This document shows, piece after piece, positions 1-8,658 of a DNA stretch of 64,000 nucleotides. Origin of the DNA: Arcanobacterium haemolyticum (GTDB taxonomy: Bacteria; Actinomycetota; Actinomycetes; Actinomycetales; Actinomycetaceae); contig JADYUX010000005.1 of assembly GCA_021532125.1 (NCBI GenBank), forward strand, positions 62,001 to 126,000, in the 5' to 3' direction. Every line of letters starts with the position of its first letter. Position 1 is the first letter of the stretch. The position numbers and the translations under genes were made by a program. The notes under the pieces are model-generated. The model was given only the letters and a program-made list of their open reading frames with translations, was not told the DNA's origin and did not search any database.

Positions 1-7
1 AGCGACG

Positions 8-514
8 ATGGCTGTGCTCCTTGTTTTTGCGATGCTTTTCTGGACGGGTATTATTCCATTCCCATTCGAACGTGAATTCTCCGCGAAACCTGACCCGAAT
101 AGAGTTGTCACGCCGTGTGTCGCCGAAGGCACGGCACCCGTGGAGCTCTCAGCGATTTCCGCAAGCGTCTACAACTCGACGTCACGCACCGGAATCGCCA
201 CCGACGCCTCGCAGCAACTCGCCGCTCTCGGTGTTGCTGTTGTGACCACGGGCAACTGGTCGAGCCAGTCACTCAATGAGCCTGCTCGTATCCAGGCAGG
301 CCCCCAGGGCGTCGCAGCCGCCTACACTCTCGCCCAGTACATCCCCGGCGCGATCATTCAGTACAACGGCGACCTCACTGGCGAATCGTTGAACATCATC
401 CTGGGTGCCGACTGGAGCGCCCTCGCCTCCGCAGATACTGTCGCGGCAAATAACCCCAGCGGTACGCTGACCTCTGCAGACGAATGTACCGACATCAATG
501 AAGCAGGTAAATAA
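8..514 (+). CDS. LytR C-terminal domain (LytR_C) membrane protein, probably 5'-truncated by the window edge
   Basis: A 168-residue reading frame beginning with one hydrophobic segment (about residues 1-17) followed by an extracytoplasmic part. Residues 45-140 resemble the LytR_C domain, which follows the catalytic domain in LytR-CpsA-Psr cell-wall ligases or stands alone after a membrane anchor: note SVYNSTSRTGIA and the later QYNGD segment. No LCP catalytic domain is visible. The frame is still open to the left of the first ATG and the hydrophobic segment starts at residue 1, so the true start may lie outside the window. It converges with the ASCH gene across a shared terminator. The role in the cell envelope is inferred from the family; the molecular function of stand-alone LytR_C proteins is not established. 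Confidence 0.7.
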   Translation: MAVLLVFAMLFWTGIIPFPFEREFSAKPDPNRVVTPCVAEGTAPVELSAISASVYNSTSRTGIATDASQQLAALGVAVVTTGNWSSQSLNEPARIQAGPQGVAAAYTLAQYIPGAIIQYNGDLTGESLNIILGADWSALASADTVAANNPSGTLTSADECTDINEAGK

Positions 515-539
515 AGATCTATATAGATCGAATCTAATG

Positions 540-574
540 CGTGGGGGCCGTACATCAGATGTACGGCCCCCACG
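540..574. terminator. Bidirectional intrinsic-type terminator hairpin
   Basis: A perfect 16-bp inverted repeat (arm beginning CGTGGGGGCCGTACAT) around a 3-nt loop lies between two convergent genes, 25 bp after the LytR_C stop and just before the ASCH stop. There is no long T tract, as is common in high-GC actinobacteria. Confidence 0.75.
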
Positions 575-580
575 TCATGC

Positions 581-1114
581 TCAGTGCTTGTAAATCACTT
601 CAAAAAACTCCGTGACGACCTCGTCGTCCGGGTTAAACTCAATACCCGCCTCGCCGCACTCAATACGGAAGAACTCGTCGTGCTCACGCTGCCACTTATC
701 GAGCGGGCCTTCCCCCTCCGCCGCAGCGATATCCTCACCTACCTCACAAAATGGGGTGAGGCGAACATCCGTGTTGCGGATAAGGGCACGCGGCCGGCCC
801 GCACCATCACACACGATGGCTAGCTCACCGATAGTAGGAAGTTCGGCATCCTCCACCTTATACAGAGGCGCCCACGACGACGTCGCAGTCTTTGCACCGG
901 CCAGCACAAGCTCACACAGCTCATTTGCCTGCGCTACATCCAAACCGAAACTAAAGGCAGACGGACGCAGCGACGACATATCATCCTGACCGATCACAAC
1001 CTCAAGCGGATTGAGCTTAGCAACCGTGCGTGCACGAGTCCAGAAAGCCTCAAGATCGCCATCATGCGGCTCAACTACCAACTCATCTGGACGCGGCGCG
1101 TTCTGCTCGCTCAT
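581..1114 (-). CDS. ASCH domain protein
   Basis: A 177-residue cytoplasmic protein. The family signature G-x-K-x-x-T (GAKTAT) is followed by a beta-rich barrel segment ending in FFEVIYKH, as in ASCH proteins related to the RNA-binding PUA fold. Family members are proposed to bind or cleave RNA, so substrate and role here are unknown. I start at the ATG preceded by GAGGGAG; an upstream TTG in frame would add ten residues but has no good ribosome site. The next gene upstream on this strand ends about 110 bp away, so the two may be co-transcribed. The family is clear; the function is not. Confidence 0.8.
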   Translation of the reverse strand: MSEQNAPRPDELVVEPHDGDLEAFWTRARTVAKLNPLEVVIGQDDMSSLRPSAFSFGLDVAQANELCELVLAGAKTATSSWAPLYKVEDAELPTIGELAIVCDGAGRPRALIRNTDVRLTPFCEVGEDIAAAEGEGPLDKWQREHDEFFRIECGEAGIEFNPDDEVVTEFFEVIYKH

Positions 1115-1225
1115 CTCTCCCTCTTTCCCATACAAGGACAACAACGCCTACCCACCCTAGGCTACGCGAGCGCATTCACAACGAAACTATGGCAAGGCCA
1201 ACCTCAGGTTGGGCCGAAGCCCTTC

Positions 1226-2494
1226 CTAGCCGCGAGCCTCGCCGGTGGGCGCCAAACCCTCAGACTCAAGAGCCGCCTGCACCCACTGCGTCACGACGAT
1301 ACGCGTACCCGCATTCACCGCAAGCCCCGCACCGAGAACCGTCAACAATTTGCCGCTCGTCTTCTGCCACTTGCGCACACCTGCCGCGAAAATCAAGCCG
1401 CCAACACCCGCCTGCGCAGTCGCAACAACCTCCATCAGGCGCGGCCTTTCCAAATAAAGCTTGCGATACACTCGCCAAAACTCGGGCGTGGCCCAACCCT
1501 GCCCAGCAACCTCGTACGCCACAGCCGTCTGAATACGCTCCTGGAACGGCTTAGGCTCAAACAAAGTAGCTCCCGGAAGGAGACGCGCCTCCAACAAGCC
1601 ATCAAGACAATCCGAAACTTCAGGAGCCAAACCGAGCGCCGCCGTCACCGCGCGAGCAGCAGTCGCAGGATCACCAAGGAGAGCCTCCCGCAACCGAGCA
1701 GCATCAGCCTGCGGCAACGCTTCACATATGCGCGACACAAACATACCTGCGCCCAGCTCATTCGTCGCAAACTCTCGCGCCACAGCTGATTCCGCCACCC
1801 ACGGCAGAAGCGGACGCTCACCAGCCCACTCCCACGTGCGCCGCACAGCATGATGACGAACCGACAAAATCGGCGTATCAACACCACTCGGATCAGCCGA
1901 CAACACAAGGACAAAGCCCGGCGAAATCCCAAACCTACGCTCAGGAATCCGCACATCCGAAATCACCGCATTTGCCTTACCTAAACGGAACGCCGCAATC
2001 GGATGCTCAATACTCTTCGCAAGATCAGGGAGAGCCGCAAACGACACATCCGAGATCGCGAGCATAGGGCCGGCGAGGAACTCCGGAGTCAGGCCGTCAA
2101 CAACCTCACCAAACTCGTCGACCTCAGAATCGTCGCGCGAACTATCGGAACCTTCCACACCCGGGTTATCAAGCGCAACATCCACTTCACCCAGATCGAT
2201 ATTGCCCCAGGCCATATGCCCAGCAATCTCCACCTGGACCTTGCGTAGCTCCTTATCCATGAGCTCCACAAGATCAGACAAACTCGGGCCAGCTACGACC
2301 TCGTCGTTCTCCGACACGATCGCAACACGGCGGCGGCGCCCCGTCACCGCAATCTCCAGATGGTACGTGCCATCCTCATCAGAGCCTCGCGCAATCACAC
2401 CGTGACGCGCGCAAAACTCCTCAATGCTCTCAATCGTCGCGAGCGACGGATCGAAACGAACAATCTCACCAGAGATAGGACGCCAAGCCACCAT
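1226..2494 (-). CDS. Unrecognised 422-residue protein with C-terminal hydrophobic segments
   Basis: I do not recognise this family. The N-terminal 100 residues alternate beta-like stretches (FDPSLATIESIEEF, YHLEIAVTGRRRRVAIV). They are followed by an acidic Ser/Asp-rich linker (about 110-130) and a mixed region with an arginine-rich patch (RHHAVRRTWEW). Two weakly hydrophobic stretches near the end (about 365-410) could associate with membrane. Two adjacent ATGs are possible; the second is correctly spaced from a strong AGGAGG, the first is too close. It starts about 20 bp after rlmB and is probably its co-transcribed partner. Confidence 0.65.
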   Translation of the reverse strand: MVAWRPISGEIVRFDPSLATIESIEEFCARHGVIARGSDEDGTYHLEIAVTGRRRRVAIVSENDEVVAGPSLSDLVELMDKELRKVQVEIAGHMAWGNIDLGEVDVALDNPGVEGSDSSRDDSEVDEFGEVVDGLTPEFLAGPMLAISDVSFAALPDLAKSIEHPIAAFRLGKANAVISDVRIPERRFGISPGFVLVLSADPSGVDTPILSVRHHAVRRTWEWAGERPLLPWVAESAVAREFATNELGAGMFVSRICEALPQADAARLREALLGDPATAARAVTAALGLAPEVSDCLDGLLEARLLPGATLFEPKPFQERIQTAVAYEVAGQGWATPEFWRVYRKLYLERPRLMEVVATAQAGVGGLIFAAGVRKWQKTSGKLLTVLGAGLAVNAGTRIVVTQWVQAALESEGLAPTGEARG

Positions 2495-2517
2495 CATTCC
2501 TCCTCGTTTGCCCTTGA

Positions 2518-3504
2518 CTATTCCGCAGCCAACGCGGCCGCACGAAGCCGATCAATTTGGTAGAGCGCAATTCCCGTCGCAACCGAGGCGTTCAGCGATT
2601 CAAGCTCGGCAGAAATCGGGATCGACGCAATCATGTCGCACGTCTCACGGGTGAGGCGGGCAAGACCACTACCTTCAGCCCCCGTCACCACCACCAGCGG
2701 AACATCGGCAATTTTCAACTCGTCAATCGAGACATCGCCACCGCCGTCAAGACCAACGACGAAGTAGCCCTGCGACTTCAGCTTCTCCAGCGTACGTACA
2801 AGATTCGTCACACGAGCCACCGGCACACGAGCCACGGCACCCGCCGAAACCTTCCAAGCCGTCACGTTCACGGAAGCGGAACGACGCTCCGGGATCACAA
2901 CACCATCGACCCCGAAAGCCGACGACGAACGGATCGCCGCCCCCAAATTGTGCGGATCTGTCACAGAGTCGAGAGCCACAATAAGGCCCGGGCGCTCGTG
3001 GCGCTCACCGCGCTCCACAAGATCCTCAACGTCGCAATAATCATAGGGCGGCACCTCGATCGCGACGCCTTGATGCACAGCTTCGTCGGTCATCTTGTCG
3101 AGCTCAGTACGCGAGACTTCGATCAACGGCGCCCCAAGCGCTGTTGCCGTACGAACAACCTCGCCCACACGTTCGTCGGAAATCGCCGACCCCACCATAA
3201 ACACACGCGTCAGCGGAATACCCGAACGCACAGCCTCAACCACCGGATTACGACCAGCGATCAGCTCATGGCCCTCCTCAAGATGGAGAACCCCACGCAA
3301 CTTCGTGCGCGCCGCCTCACGAGCTGCGCTCGCAGCAGCCGCAGCCTCAGCCGCCTTCTTCCTCTTATAAGCCGGATGATAAGTGCGATCCTCAGCCTTC
3401 GGAGTTGGCCCCTTGCCTTCAAGACGACGACGATTCTGACCACCAGAACCGACAGTTGGCCCCTTCTTTTTCTTCGGGCGATTTACACGCTGATTTCCTG
3501 CCAT
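2518..3504 (-). CDS. rlmB: 23S rRNA (guanosine-2'-O-)-methyltransferase, RlmB/TrmH (SpoU) family
   Basis: SPOUT-class methyltransferase expected to methylate the 2'-O of a conserved guanosine (G2251 in E. coli numbering) in 23S rRNA using SAM. After a basic, disordered N-terminal tail (KKKK, KRKK) comes the substrate-binding domain (EGHELIAGRNPVVEAV). The three SpoU motifs follow: DPHNLGAAIRSS, the VVVTGAEGSGL loop that ties the trefoil knot, and IPISAELESLNASVATGIALYQ. The MAGN start is typical of actinobacterial RlmB. It overlaps the cysS stop by one base (TGATG), so translation is coupled. cysS-rlmB is a classic actinobacterial pair. Confidence 0.9.
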   Translation of the reverse strand: MAGNQRVNRPKKKKGPTVGSGGQNRRRLEGKGPTPKAEDRTYHPAYKRKKAAEAAAAASAAREAARTKLRGVLHLEEGHELIAGRNPVVEAVRSGIPLTRVFMVGSAISDERVGEVVRTATALGAPLIEVSRTELDKMTDEAVHQGVAIEVPPYDYCDVEDLVERGERHERPGLIVALDSVTDPHNLGAAIRSSSAFGVDGVVIPERRSASVNVTAWKVSAGAVARVPVARVTNLVRTLEKLKSQGYFVVGLDGGGDVSIDELKIADVPLVVVTGAEGSGLARLTRETCDMIASIPISAELESLNASVATGIALYQIDRLRAAALAAE

Positions 3505-4931
3505 CATCGTCCTTCCAGGTGCCAGCGAGCGCCGTCAGCCGAATCTTCGACAACGATTCCCGCATTCGTCAGTGAATCGCGCAAGGCGTCAGCCCGCGCC
3601 CAATCCTTCTCCGCACGTGCCTGAGCACGGTCATCCAACATCTTCGTCACGAGATGATCGAGAGCCTCGTACACACCATCGTCGCCCGAAGCGGAACGCC
3701 ACTGCTCCGAAAGCGGATCGAGCCCCAGGACATCAAGCATCGATCGCACAACGCGCTGAGCCTCATACACCGCCGGATCGTCACGCTCAGACAACGCATT
3801 ATTCCCTGCAGTGACAGCCTCATGGATCGCCGCGAGCGCAGCCGACACATTGAGGTCGTCGTCCATCGCAGAAACGAAAGACTCTGGAAGATCCTCGGGG
3901 CCAAGCGCAGCGATCTCCTCGGCAGGAACTTCGCCGACGACACCAACGGCGCGCTGGACGAAGCCCGACAAACGCTCCCACACTGCGGTCGCCTCTGTCA
4001 GCGTTTCCGGCGAATAGGCCACCGTAGAACGATAGTGAACCGTGCCAAGTGCAAAGCGCAGCACGACAGCGGGCACATCTTTCACGATGTTTTCCACGGT
4101 GAGCGAGTTGCCGAGCGACTTGCTCATCTTCTCGCCCTCAATGGTCACCCACGCATTGTGCATCCAATAGCGTGCAAATCCACGACCAGCAGCATGCGAC
4201 TGCGCCTGCTCATTTTCATGGTGCGGGAAACGAAGATCAATACCGCCACCATGGATATCAAATTCGTCGCCCAAATACCGGCCAGACATCGCCGAACATT
4301 CGATGTGCCACCCCGGTCGTCCACGACCCCAAGGTGTATCCCACGACGAATCCTCCGGCTCACCCGGCTTAGGCGCCTTCCACAATGCAAAATCGTGCGG
4401 GTTGCGCTTGTCTGGCTCCATATCCTCCTCGTCCACACTCATGTGTTCGAGCGACTGGCGCGTAAGCGAACCGTAATCTTCAAGAGAGTTCACATCGAAG
4501 TAAACATTCCCCGGGTTACCCACGTAAGCATGGCCCTCGTCGATGATCTTCTGAATGAGGTCGATCATCTGCGGAATATGCCCAGTGGCACGCGGTTCAT
4601 ACGTAGGAGGAAGCACGCCCAAGGTGCGGTAGGCCGCCGCAAACTCGTTCTCAAAACGGTACGCCCAGGCCCACCACGGGGCGCCAGCATCTGCCGACTT
4701 CGTCAAAATCTTATCGTCGATATCCGTGACATTACGGACCATCGTCACCTCGTAGCCACATCGACGCAGCCACCTAACGAGCACATCAAAAGCCAACGCC
4801 GAGCGGATATGCCCGATATGCGGGGCACCCTGCACCGTAGCACCGCACAAGTAAATGCCAACCTTGCCCGGGTGGAGAGGCGTAAACTCCCTCAGCGAAT
4901 GTGTCGCAGAATCATAAATATTGAGGCTCAC
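3504..4931 (-). CDS. cysS: Cysteinyl-tRNA synthetase
   Basis: Class I aminoacyl-tRNA synthetase charging tRNA-Cys. The 475 residues hold all landmarks: CGATVQGAPHIGHIRS with the HIGH motif and first zinc cysteine, GRPGWHIECSAM with the second zinc site, GGGIDLRFPHHENE, and the KMSKS loop. A helical anticodon-binding region ends in ARADALRDSLTNAGIVVEDS. Length is normal. Start is GTG; GAAGG lies almost against it, so the ribosome site is poorly spaced, but a stop lies just upstream in frame and homologues begin here. Translationally coupled to rlmB. In many actinobacteria cysS follows ispF directly; here a transporter gene on the other strand intervenes. Confidence 0.95.
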   Translation of the reverse strand: MSLNIYDSATHSLREFTPLHPGKVGIYLCGATVQGAPHIGHIRSALAFDVLVRWLRRCGYEVTMVRNVTDIDDKILTKSADAGAPWWAWAYRFENEFAAAYRTLGVLPPTYEPRATGHIPQMIDLIQKIIDEGHAYVGNPGNVYFDVNSLEDYGSLTRQSLEHMSVDEEDMEPDKRNPHDFALWKAPKPGEPEDSSWDTPWGRGRPGWHIECSAMSGRYLGDEFDIHGGGIDLRFPHHENEQAQSHAAGRGFARYWMHNAWVTIEGEKMSKSLGNSLTVENIVKDVPAVVLRFALGTVHYRSTVAYSPETLTEATAVWERLSGFVQRAVGVVGEVPAEEIAALGPEDLPESFVSAMDDDLNVSAALAAIHEAVTAGNNALSERDDPAVYEAQRVVRSMLDVLGLDPLSEQWRSASGDDGVYEALDHLVTKMLDDRAQARAEKDWARADALRDSLTNAGIVVEDSADGARWHLEGR

Positions 4932-5166
4932 CCTTCAAGATTAGTTGATGCGGCGGCGCGAGGCACCGTGGCGTTCCATGCACGGGGCGGTGTTCAGCGC
5001 AATCGTAGGTGCGATTCGGTGCCGGCGGCAGCAGACGAGGGCGCAAGCACGGCGCTGGTGCTGGGCGGCCATCCTCCTGCCCGGCACCCAAGAGGCCGCA
5101 CCTCGTTCACATTCCGTATCGCAAGATTTTCCCCATCGGTTAGCTGTGGGCCATATTCTTGGGACC

Positions 5167-6585
5167 ATGGCTACCAACAACGCCGAGGCGGCACCTTTAG
5201 CCGCGACGATCTCACCGACATCATCTGCTTCCACACCCGGATCTCCTACAGAATCTTCCTCGACCTCCGGGACGGCACGCCGCCGGGGCTTCATCACCGG
5301 CCCCGTTCTCGCCTGGTCAATGTGGGACTGGGGATCGGCAGCATTCAATGCCGTTGTCACAACCTTCGTCTTTTCGGTCTATCTCACGAACGAGAAACTT
5401 TTTGGCGCCAGCGCCAACACAAACCTCGGATGGGCTCTCGCCATCGCAGGCGTCGCAGTGGCACTCGTTGCACCCGCCATTGGTGCCTGGACCGACCGCA
5501 CCGGTAAGCGCCACACGGTCCTGACCGTCACAACAATCGGTGTTGTTGTCACGATGGCTCTCCTCTTCCTCGTCAAGCCCGGAGAATCGTTCCTCTGGCT
5601 CGGCCTCGTCCTCCTCGCGCTGGGTAACGTCCTCTTTGAAACGGGGTCCGTGGTCTACAACGCAATGGTCAATGACGTGTCCACGCCTGACACCGTAGGT
5701 CGAGTATCAGGCTTCGGCTGGGGCATGGGGTATGTCGGCGGGATTGTCCTACTCCTCGTCCTCTATGTCGGTTTCATCGCTCCCGACCCTGCATGGTTCG
5801 GAATTTCTCACGACGAGGGCCTCAACATCCGTATCTCCATGCTGATCTGCGCCGCTTGGATGCTCGCCTCCTCCCTCCCACTTCTCATCAAGGGGCGCGA
5901 CCTTCCAGCCCAAGATTCTGACGTTCGCGGCATCTTCGGCGCGTACCGCGAGATCATCCGTTCGATCGCCCGCTTGTGGCGCACTGACCGTTCCGTCGTG
6001 TGGTTCCTCATCTCGTCGGCAATCTACCGCGACGGGTTGGCGGGAGTATTCACGTTTGGTGGCGTCCTTGCCGCCGCAGCCTTCGGTTTCTCATCCAGCG
6101 ATGTCCTCATGTTCGGTGTGGCTGCAAACCTCGTCGCCGGTATCGCGACGATCGGCTTTGGCCGCATCGACGACAAGTTCGGCTCACGTACCCTCATCAT
6201 CCTGTCTCTCTCGCTTATGACGGCAGCCGGGCTCCTTGTCTTTGCCCTTCATTCGGGCATCGGAGCCTTGTCCCCTTCGCTCGTGTTCTGGATCTTCGGA
6301 CTTATTTTGTGCGTGTTCGTCGGGCCGACACAGTCTGCCTCGCGCACGTACCTGGCGCGTATTGCTCCGCGTGGAAATGAGGGCGAGATTTTCGGACTCT
6401 ATGCAACGACAGGGCGAGCCGTCTCCTTCCTCGCGCCAACCGCATATTCTCTTGCGATTACCCTCGCTGCCGGTGCGACCGGCGCCTCGAAAGCTGACGT
6501 GGCTCACTACGGGATCCTCGGTATTGCCGTGGTCTTGCTCGTCGGGTTGGTCGCTTTCCTCCCAGTGAAAGCGCAGGCGAAGTAG
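5167..6585 (+). CDS. MFS transporter, UMF1 (Atg22-like) family
   Basis: A 472-residue polytopic membrane protein with about 12 predicted helices. After a Ser/Thr-rich cytoplasmic tail comes the family hallmark SMWDWGSAAFNAVVTTFVFSVYLT, then WTDRTGKRH between helices 2 and 3, GWGMGYVGG, and FGRIDDKFGSR in the second half. This is the UMF1 family, named from yeast vacuole effluxer Atg22. Bacterial members are transporters of unassigned substrate. I begin at ATG 5167 rather than the more upstream in-frame position because the added 74 residues are arginine-rich, low-quality sequence. It is inserted between cysS and ispF on the opposite strand. Ends about 95 bp before the ispF stop with a repeat/hairpin between. 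Confidence 0.8.
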   Translation: MATNNAEAAPLAATISPTSSASTPGSPTESSSTSGTARRRGFITGPVLAWSMWDWGSAAFNAVVTTFVFSVYLTNEKLFGASANTNLGWALAIAGVAVALVAPAIGAWTDRTGKRHTVLTVTTIGVVVTMALLFLVKPGESFLWLGLVLLALGNVLFETGSVVYNAMVNDVSTPDTVGRVSGFGWGMGYVGGIVLLLVLYVGFIAPDPAWFGISHDEGLNIRISMLICAAWMLASSLPLLIKGRDLPAQDSDVRGIFGAYREIIRSIARLWRTDRSVVWFLISSAIYRDGLAGVFTFGGVLAAAAFGFSSSDVLMFGVAANLVAGIATIGFGRIDDKFGSRTLIILSLSLMTAAGLLVFALHSGIGALSPSLVFWIFGLILCVFVGPTQSASRTYLARIAPRGNEGEIFGLYATTGRAVSFLAPTAYSLAITLAAGATGASKADVAHYGILGIAVVLLVGLVAFLPVKAQAK

Positions 6586-6586
6586 G

Positions 6587-6670
6587 CGCAGGCAGTACCG
6601 GGCTGGCGCAGGAAACACCCGCCTGGCGCACCTCACCGATCATAAAAACCGGTGTCCGCTGCGCCAGGCC
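6587..6670. repeat. Dispersed intergenic hairpin repeat, copy A
   Basis: Contains three direct units GGCGCAGG-N4-ACC-like followed by an inverted closing unit CCGGTG-N4-CTGCGCCAGG. Arms GCCTGGCGCA (6621-6630) and TGCGCCAGGC (6660-6669) are perfect complements and enclose CACCG/CGGTG. It lies between convergent UMF1 and ispF and could also terminate transcription. Related copies are at 17671, 55181 and 63903. Confidence 0.6.
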
Positions 6671-6680
6671 TGAATCGTCG

Positions 6681-7157
6681 TTAATTTTTCACGACGAGGG
6701 CCGTGGCAATCGCGGCAAGACCCTCCGAACGCCCGGTAAAGCCAAGGCGATCGGTCGTCGTTGCGCTCACGGAAACCGGCGCACCCACGACGCGAGTCAT
6801 AGCCTCCTCAGCTTCCCCCTTGCGTGGAAGAAAACGCGGACGCTGACCAACAATCTGGATCGATATGTTCGAGACAGACCAGCCTGCCTCACGCACAAGA
6901 CGAACAGCCTCACCAAGTAGCGTTGCTCCGGACGCACCCGACCACTCGGGGCGATCAGTGCCGAAGACCGTCCCAAGATCCCCAACCCCAGAAGCTATCA
7001 GGACAGCATCACAGGCGGCGTGGGCGGCGACATCAGCATCCGAATGGCCGTCAAGCCCGCGCTCCCCCGGCCACTGAAGGCAGGCTAAGCTCAACTCACG
7101 CTGCTCGTCGTCGCTAAACGCATGCACGTCAACGCCCGTGCCAACTCGAATATCCAT
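6681..7157 (-). CDS. ispF: 2-C-methyl-D-erythritol 2,4-cyclodiphosphate synthase
   Basis: Fifth enzyme of the MEP isoprenoid pathway, cyclising CDP-ME 2-phosphate to MEcPP with release of CMP; a homotrimer using zinc. The 158 residues carry GTGVDVHAF (metal ligands D10 and H12), [10 protein letters not shown] (H38 ligand), a [10 protein letters not shown] loop and the C-terminal [13 protein letters not shown]. Length is standard. It follows ispD by 84 bp on the same strand, the usual ispD-ispF order, and is expected to be in one operon with carD. Confidence 0.93.
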   Translation of the reverse strand: MDIRVGTGVDVHAFSDDEQRELSLACLQWPGERGLDGHSDADVAAHAACDAVLIASGVGDLGTVFGTDRPEWSGASGATLLGEAVRLVREAGWSVSNISIQIVGQRPRFLPRKGEAEEAMTRVVGAPVSVSATTTDRLGFTGRSEGLAAIATALVVKN

Positions 7158-7241
7158 CTTTCCCGCACTTCCTTTGCCACGCTCACAACCAGCCCCGGTT
7201 TCCGCACGCGCAGCCGACCGAGAACACCTCGCTGAGGATGT

Positions 7242-7955
7242 TTAAGCGTCGTCGGGATCAGCCGCAAACAGCTCGGCAATCCGTAAATCTATCGGCCTCG
7301 TCACCTTCAATGCACGGTCACTTCCCGGCACAAGAACCACCGGGTATCCCGCTCGTTCCGCAAGATACGCGTCGTCTGGAGCCGAGGTCGATTCGTCCAC
7401 GGCTAGCTCCGCATAAGCGACGTGGGCCTTCCGGATGACGTCCAGCGCAAAACCTTGAGGAGTCTGCATAGCTCGCAGGTGAGTACGGTCAAGCGTATCG
7501 ACGACAGGTTCCGTACCGTCATCGCTCGCGTCGCCCACGCTCTTAATTGTGTCGACGACGGGGAGTGCCGGCACCACCGCCGGATGTCCAGCCTTCAACG
7601 CCTCGACAACTCGGCGAATCTGGCTCGCTGGTGTGAGCGCCCGCGCAGCATCGTGAATGAGGACGAAATCGGCATCTCCCGCACCAGCAAGGCCCGCCGC
7701 TACGGATGCCTGACGCGTCGCGCCACCCGCCACAATGACAGCTTCTAAGCCGGCGTTACGCACAACGTCGTCGAACGTCCCCATCGCTTCCACAGGCGCA
7801 ATAACAACAACCCGATCGATCACACCAGAACGCCACATCGAACGAACTGCGTGAACAATAAGAGGCTCACCTGCGAGCTCAACAAGCGCCTTCGGACCCT
7901 GGGAACCAAGGCGGGTGCCGTACCCGGCACCCGCAATGACAGCTACAACGCTCAC
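7242..7955 (-). CDS. ispD: 2-C-methyl-D-erythritol 4-phosphate cytidylyltransferase
   Basis: Transfers CMP from CTP to MEP, the third step of the MEP pathway. The N-terminal nucleotide loop reads GAGYGTRLG (9-17) with K22 nearby, where most homologues have AAGxGxRxG and the catalytic lysine. HDAARALT supplies the substrate contact, and MQTPQGF and DDAYLAE are present. 237 residues is normal. GTG start with GGAG six bases upstream. The gene begins 15 bp after the carD stop, so carD-ispD-ispF is probably one transcript. Confidence 0.92.
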   Translation of the reverse strand: MSVVAVIAGAGYGTRLGSQGPKALVELAGEPLIVHAVRSMWRSGVIDRVVVIAPVEAMGTFDDVVRNAGLEAVIVAGGATRQASVAAGLAGAGDADFVLIHDAARALTPASQIRRVVEALKAGHPAVVPALPVVDTIKSVGDASDDGTEPVVDTLDRTHLRAMQTPQGFALDVIRKAHVAYAELAVDESTSAPDDAYLAERAGYPVVLVPGSDRALKVTRPIDLRIAELFAADPDDA

Positions 7956-7970
7956 GACGTCTCCGAAATA

Positions 7971-8510
7971 TCAGCCCTGAGCTTCGTCTTTTTCTTCCGC
8001 GCCCTGCGACGATTCGCCGGCTGCAAGCATCTCATCAAGGATCTCGTCGAGAATCCCGAGAGCCTCATCCTCCGAGACGTTACGCGCAAGCGCCACCTCC
8101 GAGCCAAGGATCTGGCGTGCCTGCGACAACATCCGCTTCTCACCAGCCGAGAGGCCACGGCCAGAATCACGGCGAGTCAGATCACGCACAACTTCAGCGA
8201 CCTTAATGACGTCGCCCGATGTCAGCTTCTCGCTATTCGCCTTGTACCTGCGCGACCAGTTCGCCGGCTCCTCGACATCCTGCGCACGAAGCACACTAAA
8301 CACATGCTCAAGCTGCGAGTCATTAGACACGTCACGCACACCGACTTCTTCAACCTTGTCGGCAGGGACCTGGATAACAAGATCACCTTGCATGACACGA
8401 AGAGTCAGGTAGAGCTTTTCCTCGCCGCGAATCTTCTTTGTGGAAACGTCCTCAATGTAAGCGGCGCCGTGGTGAGGATAGACAACTGTCTCACCGATTG
8501 TGAAACCCAT
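7971..8510 (-). CDS. carD: CarD family RNA polymerase-binding regulator
   Basis: CarD binds the RNA polymerase beta subunit and stabilises the open promoter complex, acting mainly on rRNA and housekeeping promoters. The N-terminal Tudor-like RID domain is intact ([21 protein letters not shown]), with [17 protein letters not shown] following. The helical DNA-binding part ([27 protein letters not shown]) precedes an acidic tail. I start at the ATG of MGFTIGE, the universal start, with GGAGGG ten bases upstream; an earlier ATG/GTG frame adds 17 residues without family support. Head of the carD-ispD-ispF operon. Confidence 0.93.
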   Translation of the reverse strand: MGFTIGETVVYPHHGAAYIEDVSTKKIRGEEKLYLTLRVMQGDLVIQVPADKVEEVGVRDVSNDSQLEHVFSVLRAQDVEEPANWSRRYKANSEKLTSGDVIKVAEVVRDLTRRDSGRGLSAGEKRMLSQARQILGSEVALARNVSEDEALGILDEILDEMLAAGESSQGAEEKDEAQG

Positions 8511-8551
8511 ACCGATTAGGCCCTCCGTCGAAAATGATTTTTCGTTTAGAC

Positions 8552-8578
8552 ATTCTACCATGACGGGTATAGGCTCAA
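8552..8578 (-). promoter_or_regulatory. Candidate carD promoter
   Basis: On the minus strand TTGAGC and TAGAAT are separated by 15 bases and end about 40 bases before the carD start. The spacing is short of the 17-base optimum, so this is a modest candidate. Confidence 0.35.
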
Positions 8579-8658
8579 TCTTTTCACCGATTTACGCCCA
8601 CAGCGGTACCGCGCTTTTAACTGCTCATAAGCTCGTCGCCAGCAGCGGCTGAACACCT

